Positions 60,665-64,000 of a stretch of 64,000 bases of DNA are shown in pieces. Source of the DNA: Oligoflexia bacterium. Lineage in GTDB: Bacteria > Bdellovibrionota > Bdellovibrionia > Bdellovibrionales > Bdellovibrionaceae. The DNA is taken from NCBI GenBank assembly GCA_016861345.1, contig BOLD01000001.1:186001-250000 (forward strand). Reading direction: 5' to 3'. The position numbers and the translations under genes were made by a program. The notes beneath the pieces were generated by a model, which was given only the letters and a program-made list of their open reading frames with translations, ran no database searches and was not told the DNA's origin. The first letter of the stretch is position 1; each line of letters begins with the position of its first letter.

Positions 60665-62320
60665 ATGGACGGATTTAAGAATTGGTTTCGAGGTCTTCGC
60701 GGTAAACTTTTGCTGATGGTTATCCTGCCAGTGGCTGTGATGATTGTCACGGCTGTGATCGCGCTGAATAATTTAAAAACTCAGCATGATGGAACCATCC
60801 TGATTGCTAAAGATCGACTTCCCAAAATTACTGCCTTGCTGCGGATGCAAGTGCAGGCAGAAGCTGCGGTTCGAAATATTTGGGCCGGGATTTCAAATGA
60901 TGGTGAATATCGCCGACAAAAAATCGAAGCTGCATACAAAGCTTTTGATGAATTTAGTAAAGAGTACGAGGCACTTTCTGCCATGCCACTTGTCGAGCAA
61001 ACTCGCATTTCATTGACTGCGATGTACGAGGATTGGAAAAAAGTGGATACCGTAGGTCGCGAAATTCTAGAAAAATTGAAAGTTGAAACGCCAGCCCAAG
61101 ACAAAGTCGCTCGAGAGATCATTGAGGCAAAATTTCTTCAAACATATCTAAAGCAACTCGAGGCCATTAAGGGTGTTGGAAAAATTATTCAAGGTCAAGT
61201 TGATCTTGTGATTGATAATGCGGATAAAGATGCGACAAGAATTCAGACCACAATGCTTCTGATGGGTGTGATTTCAACAATTGTTCTTTTTGTTTTGGGT
61301 ATCTTGATCGCCCACTTGCTGGCTAAGTCACTTTCAAGTGTATCAACTCAGGTGAGCACGGCGGGTTCTCAGGTGAGTACAGCCAGCGAGCAGCTTTCAA
61401 CAGCCAGTCAGTCACTATCAAGTGGTGCAACAGAGTCTGCAAGTTCTCTAGAAGAAACAGTCTCTTCTCTTGAAGAATTGTCCAGCATTGTGAAGATGAA
61501 TGCGGATAATGCTAAAGAAGCAGCTTCACTTGCTCAACAGAGCACAAAGTCTGCTGAAGAGGGCGAATCAGAAATTAAGAGTTTGATTTCAGCGATGTCT
61601 GATATCACAAACAGTTCAAAGAAAATTGAAGAGATCATCAACGTGATTGATGATATTGCCTTCCAAACAAACCTACTTGCATTGAATGCTGCAGTTGAGG
61701 CCGCTCGTGCGGGTGAACAAGGTAAAGGCTTTGCGGTAGTTGCTGAAGAGGTTCGAAACCTGGCTCAGCGAAGTGCTTCTGCAGCAAAAGACATTAATAC
61801 ATTAATTAAAGATGCTGTTCATAAAACTGATCACGGAGCGAAGATCGCTGATCAGAGTGGATCTGTTCTCAGTGAAATCGTTGCTTCAATTAAAAAGGTT
61901 TCTGATTTGAATAGCGAGATTGCGTCAGCAAGTGCGGAGCAAGCTCGTGGAATTTCACAAATCAGTAAGGCGATGAATGAGCTTGATACTGCGACACAAA
62001 GAAATGCGGCAGCCGCAGAAGAAGTTGCAGCATCCAGTGAAGAGCTTTCTGCTCAAGCAATTTCACTGCAGGGTATGGTCAGTGACTTAACTCATATCGT
62101 TGAGGGAACTTCAAATGCAGGACCAAGTGATTACCGATCTCATCAGGGGGGACATGCACCACTGAGAGTTGTTCATGGTGGAGCATCAAAGCCGCGCCAA
62201 CACAGTGCGGGACGTCCGGCAGCTTCGATGGGCTCGTCAAAGCCATCGTCAGATTCGGTGATTCCATTTGATGAGGATGTGAAGCCAGCAAATAAAGTTG
62301 GAAATGTAGAAGGGTTTTAA
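60665..62320 (+). CDS. Methyl-accepting chemotaxis protein (4HB type)
   Basis: A 551-residue transmembrane chemoreceptor. TM1 is about residues 15-33 and TM2 about 198-218, with a helical four-helix-bundle ligand domain between them. The cytoplasmic hairpin has the tip [20 protein letters not shown] and [20 protein letters not shown]. The C-terminal 50 residues are a flexible linker rich in Gly, His, Pro and Ser, without a CheR-docking pentapeptide. It leads the operon and is driven by a FliA-type promoter. Ligand unknown. Confidence 0.95.
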   Translation: MDGFKNWFRGLRGKLLLMVILPVAVMIVTAVIALNNLKTQHDGTILIAKDRLPKITALLRMQVQAEAAVRNIWAGISNDGEYRRQKIEAAYKAFDEFSKEYEALSAMPLVEQTRISLTAMYEDWKKVDTVGREILEKLKVETPAQDKVAREIIEAKFLQTYLKQLEAIKGVGKIIQGQVDLVIDNADKDATRIQTTMLLMGVISTIVLFVLGILIAHLLAKSLSSVSTQVSTAGSQVSTASEQLSTASQSLSSGATESASSLEETVSSLEELSSIVKMNADNAKEAASLAQQSTKSAEEGESEIKSLISAMSDITNSSKKIEEIINVIDDIAFQTNLLALNAAVEAARAGEQGKGFAVVAEEVRNLAQRSASAAKDINTLIKDAVHKTDHGAKIADQSGSVLSEIVASIKKVSDLNSEIASASAEQARGISQISKAMNELDTATQRNAAAAEEVAASSEELSAQAISLQGMVSDLTHIVEGTSNAGPSDYRSHQGGHAPLRVVHGGASKPRQHSAGRPAASMGSSKPSSDSVIPFDEDVKPANKVGNVEGF

Positions 62321-62329
62321 GGTTTTTAT

Positions 62330-62815
62330 ATGAAAAGCCAAGTAGATAAACCAAATGCTGGACAGTATCTGTCCTTTCAGATGAAAGGGCAGACCTACGG
62401 GTTTCCGATTTCAGCTGTGCAAGAAATCAATCGAATGGCTGAAATTACTCCGGTTCCCCAGACGCATAAAAGTGTCTTGGGTGTGATGAATCTCAGGGGT
62501 AAGGTCATTCCGGTTATTGATCTCAGTTTGCAGCTGGGAATGGGGCAAGTAGAGAACACTAAAAATACTTGTATCATTGTTACAGAAAGTCCCCAAGGGC
62601 CCATCGGAGTTGTTGTGGATATCGTGAAAAGTGTCATGGATATTCATGGAGACAATATTGAAACTCCGCCGGTCATTAGTCAGTACGGAGAGTCTGACTA
62701 TGTCATGGGACTCGCTAAGGTCGATTCTTTAGTTATCATCCTTGTGGATATTGTGAAAATTCTTTCACAAGAAAGTCTTACAGATGTTCTCACAAGGTCT
62801 AAAGGAGCGGCATGA
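62330..62815 (+). CDS. cheW: CheW coupling protein
   Basis: A 161-residue CheW, the SH3-like adaptor that joins receptors to the CheA kinase. It has YLSFQMKGQTYGFPISAVQEIN, LGVMNLRGKVIPVIDL and VVDIVKSVMDI. It starts nine bases after the MCP stop and overlaps the CheY frame by ATGA. Only CheW features are present. Confidence 0.94.
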   Translation: MKSQVDKPNAGQYLSFQMKGQTYGFPISAVQEINRMAEITPVPQTHKSVLGVMNLRGKVIPVIDLSLQLGMGQVENTKNTCIIVTESPQGPIGVVVDIVKSVMDIHGDNIETPPVISQYGESDYVMGLAKVDSLVIILVDIVKILSQESLTDVLTRSKGAA

Positions 62816-63168
62816 GCGACGTACAGGAAAAGTCCTTGAAGCCGACTTTATTGATTGTGGATGACGAGAACGATATTCGTTACACGTTAAATCTGCTTTT
62901 TCAGTCTGTCGGCGTCAATTGCATTTCTGCGGCGGATGGGGAATCTGCGCTTGAACTGGTGCAGCAGTATCACCCCATTGATGCGATCATATCGGACATT
63001 AATATGCCGAACATGGATGGCATAGAATTTTTAGAAAAAATGAGACAGGTGGGTATTTACATCCCACTTGTCTTTTTATCGGGCCGAGCAAGTAAGCAAG
63101 ACGCCGTTCGTGCTTTGCAGCTGGGAGCCCACGATTTTATCGAAAAACCATACGAGGTAATGAAATGA
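62812..63168 (+). CDS. cheY: CheY-like response regulator, ends early after the KPY motif
   Basis: A 118-residue receiver domain: DDEN (Asp17-Asp18), phospho-site Asp62 in IISDINMPNMDG, FLSGRAS (Ser90) and Lys112 in EKPY. It stops six residues after Lys112, so it lacks the final helix alpha-5 that completes the CheY fold. The missing helix appears to be encoded in the overlapping next frame. It overlaps cheW by ATGA and the next gene by ATGA. It is therefore either a split receiver or a frameshifted gene. Confidence 0.85.
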   Translation: MSDVQEKSLKPTLLIVDDENDIRYTLNLLFQSVGVNCISAADGESALELVQQYHPIDAIISDINMPNMDGIEFLEKMRQVGIYIPLVFLSGRASKQDAVRALQLGAHDFIEKPYEVMK

Positions 63169-63332
63169 AAGCTTCAGTTCTTTCGGCTCTAGATGTCGGT
63201 GTGGCACTGAGAGACTACAAGGATGAACTTCGTAGGATTGCCTGTGATTCAAACAATCGGCATCGGGATAAAATGATTGCCCTTTTGCTGATGAAAGTGC
63301 GGAAGTGCGAGAAAAAGGCAAGCGGCCAGTAG
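63165..63332 (+). CDS. 55-residue protein that seems to carry the missing CheY alpha-5 helix
   Basis: A 55-residue frame (MKASVLSALDVGVALRDYKD, then ELRRIACDSNNRHRDKM and a basic end) that overlaps the CheY stop by ATGA, with GAGG seven bases upstream. The first 25 residues have the amphipathic pattern of receiver alpha-5 helices after a KP motif, followed by about 30 extra basic residues. It is one of two explanations: a coupled split protein or a -1 frame relationship with CheY. It sits directly before cheA, with nine bases between. Confidence 0.65.
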   Translation: MKASVLSALDVGVALRDYKDELRRIACDSNNRHRDKMIALLLMKVRKCEKKASGQ

Positions 63333-63341
63333 GGACGGATT

Positions 63342-64000
63342 ATGATTCAGGATGAAAGCATATTGGAATTTCAAAAAGAGTTTCTCGGTGAAGCTGGCTA
63401 TCTTCTTGAGCAGTGCGAAGAATCCTTTCTTAATCTTGAAAAGTCAAAAGACAAGGCCGGTGAATTGGGTAAAATCTATCGTGTTATTCATACATTTAAA
63501 GGGGCTGGTGCTGCGGTTGGATTTCATGATCTGGCAGAGTTTGCTCATGTTATTGAGGATGGTCTTTCTATATTAAGAGTCTATCCAAAACTTCTCACTT
63601 CTGAAATGGTCACAATCTTACTGAAGGTATCAGACGCTCTCAAGAAGAGAGTTGAAGTGCTCTCGCATGGTCAAGCTGAGTCTTGGGATAACGTAGAGCT
63701 GCTCAAAGAAATTGAAGAGTTACGAGAAGTTTTAAGAGAAAAATCCGAATCGCGTTCATCAGAATCTGTATACGCAAACTCTGATCAGATTCTTGCGGCT
63801 GAGGATAAAGTGGATCAACGGATTTCTCGATCAAGCGAGATGAATACAACGGTCAAAATAGATACAGAGAGAATTGACCAGGTACTTGATTCGGTTGGTG
63901 AGTTGGTTGTGATCAAGAGCCAATTGATAAATGAAACGCAGGACTATGCATCTCAGAATTTAAAGTTAAGTGGCATAATCTCTCTTTTGGATCGAACAAT
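63342..64000 (+). CDS. cheA: Chemotaxis histidine kinase CheA (partial, cut by window edge)
   Basis: The first 219 codons of CheA. The N-terminal Hpt domain carries the phosphorylated His50 in VIHTFKGAGAAVGF. A charged linker follows, then the start of the dimerisation domain (TVKIDTERIDQVLDSVGELV). The remaining dimerisation, ATPase and CheW-like domains lie beyond 64000. No stop or frameshift is seen in the visible part. CheY and CheW genes precede it in the same operon. Confidence 0.95.
   Translation, partial: MIQDESILEFQKEFLGEAGYLLEQCEESFLNLEKSKDKAGELGKIYRVIHTFKGAGAAVGFHDLAEFAHVIEDGLSILRVYPKLLTSEMVTILLKVSDALKKRVEVLSHGQAESWDNVELLKEIEELREVLREKSESRSSESVYANSDQILAAEDKVDQRISRSSEMNTTVKIDTERIDQVLDSVGELVVIKSQLINETQDYASQNLKLSGIISLLDRT

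Overview
This window looks like chromosome from a free-swimming, respiring Gram-negative bacterium, most likely of the Bdellovibrionota (Bdellovibrio-like). Lineage was judged from gene content and protein style only, because no rRNA gene is present. Supporting signs are flagellar and chemotaxis genes, a Gld-type ABC transporter, PilZ proteins, an unusual REP-associated transposase, many outer-membrane and lipoprotein genes, menaquinone synthesis and a moderate G+C content. Genes are packed tightly, with many ATGA or TAATG overlaps and abutting convergent stops. I found no tRNA, rRNA, CRISPR array, prophage or complete insertion sequence.

Layout. 0-5 kb (minus): menB, an M1-type peptidase and fliN form one run, preceded by a soluble chemoreceptor. 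5-16 kb: aat, two PilZ genes, a polyphosphate block (ppk1-sixA facing ppx), a transposase gene, then a porin and phoU-phoB-phoR, so 6.6-15.3 kb is a phosphate/polyphosphate neighbourhood. 15-24.3 kb: an RNA methyltransferase, an NFACT protein, and a seven-gene run of Gld-type ABC transporter, auxiliary proteins, a GHMP kinase and a DUF429-like protein. 24-32.9 kb: a soluble histidine kinase, an EipA-like protein, photolyase, a Cys-rich lipoprotein, exported proteins, an App1-like phosphatase, an AgmX-like protein and secG. 32.9-39.8 kb: tmk-holB-subtilase-DUF4438, facing a large Calx-beta/RCC1 lipoprotein.

39.9-45.1 kb holds a compact putative sulfur-stress locus: an ArsR repressor with the cysteine pair of SqrR/BigR persulfide sensors, palindromic operators over its own promoter, a TolC-type channel, an RND pump with no adaptor gene, and a DUF2892 membrane protein. 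45.1-50.2 kb holds tatD, gap-pgk-tpiA with an operator-like dyad, and a FadL-like protein. 50.3-57.8 kb (minus) carries prpE and a respiratory locus: a B-family heme-copper enzyme with glutamine where the active-site tyrosine should be (so possibly a nitric oxide reductase), its CuA subunit, a 51-residue membrane peptide, a Sco protein and a cytochrome b/ferredoxin/MvhD-like fusion. 58-60.6 kb has chorismate mutase, a U32 protein and ctaA. 60.6-64 kb is a chemotaxis operon behind a sigma-28 promoter: MCP, CheW, a CheY split over two overlapping frames, and the start of CheA.

The strongest candidates for undescribed biology are the respiratory locus, the persulfide-sensor/RND operon and the split CheY.
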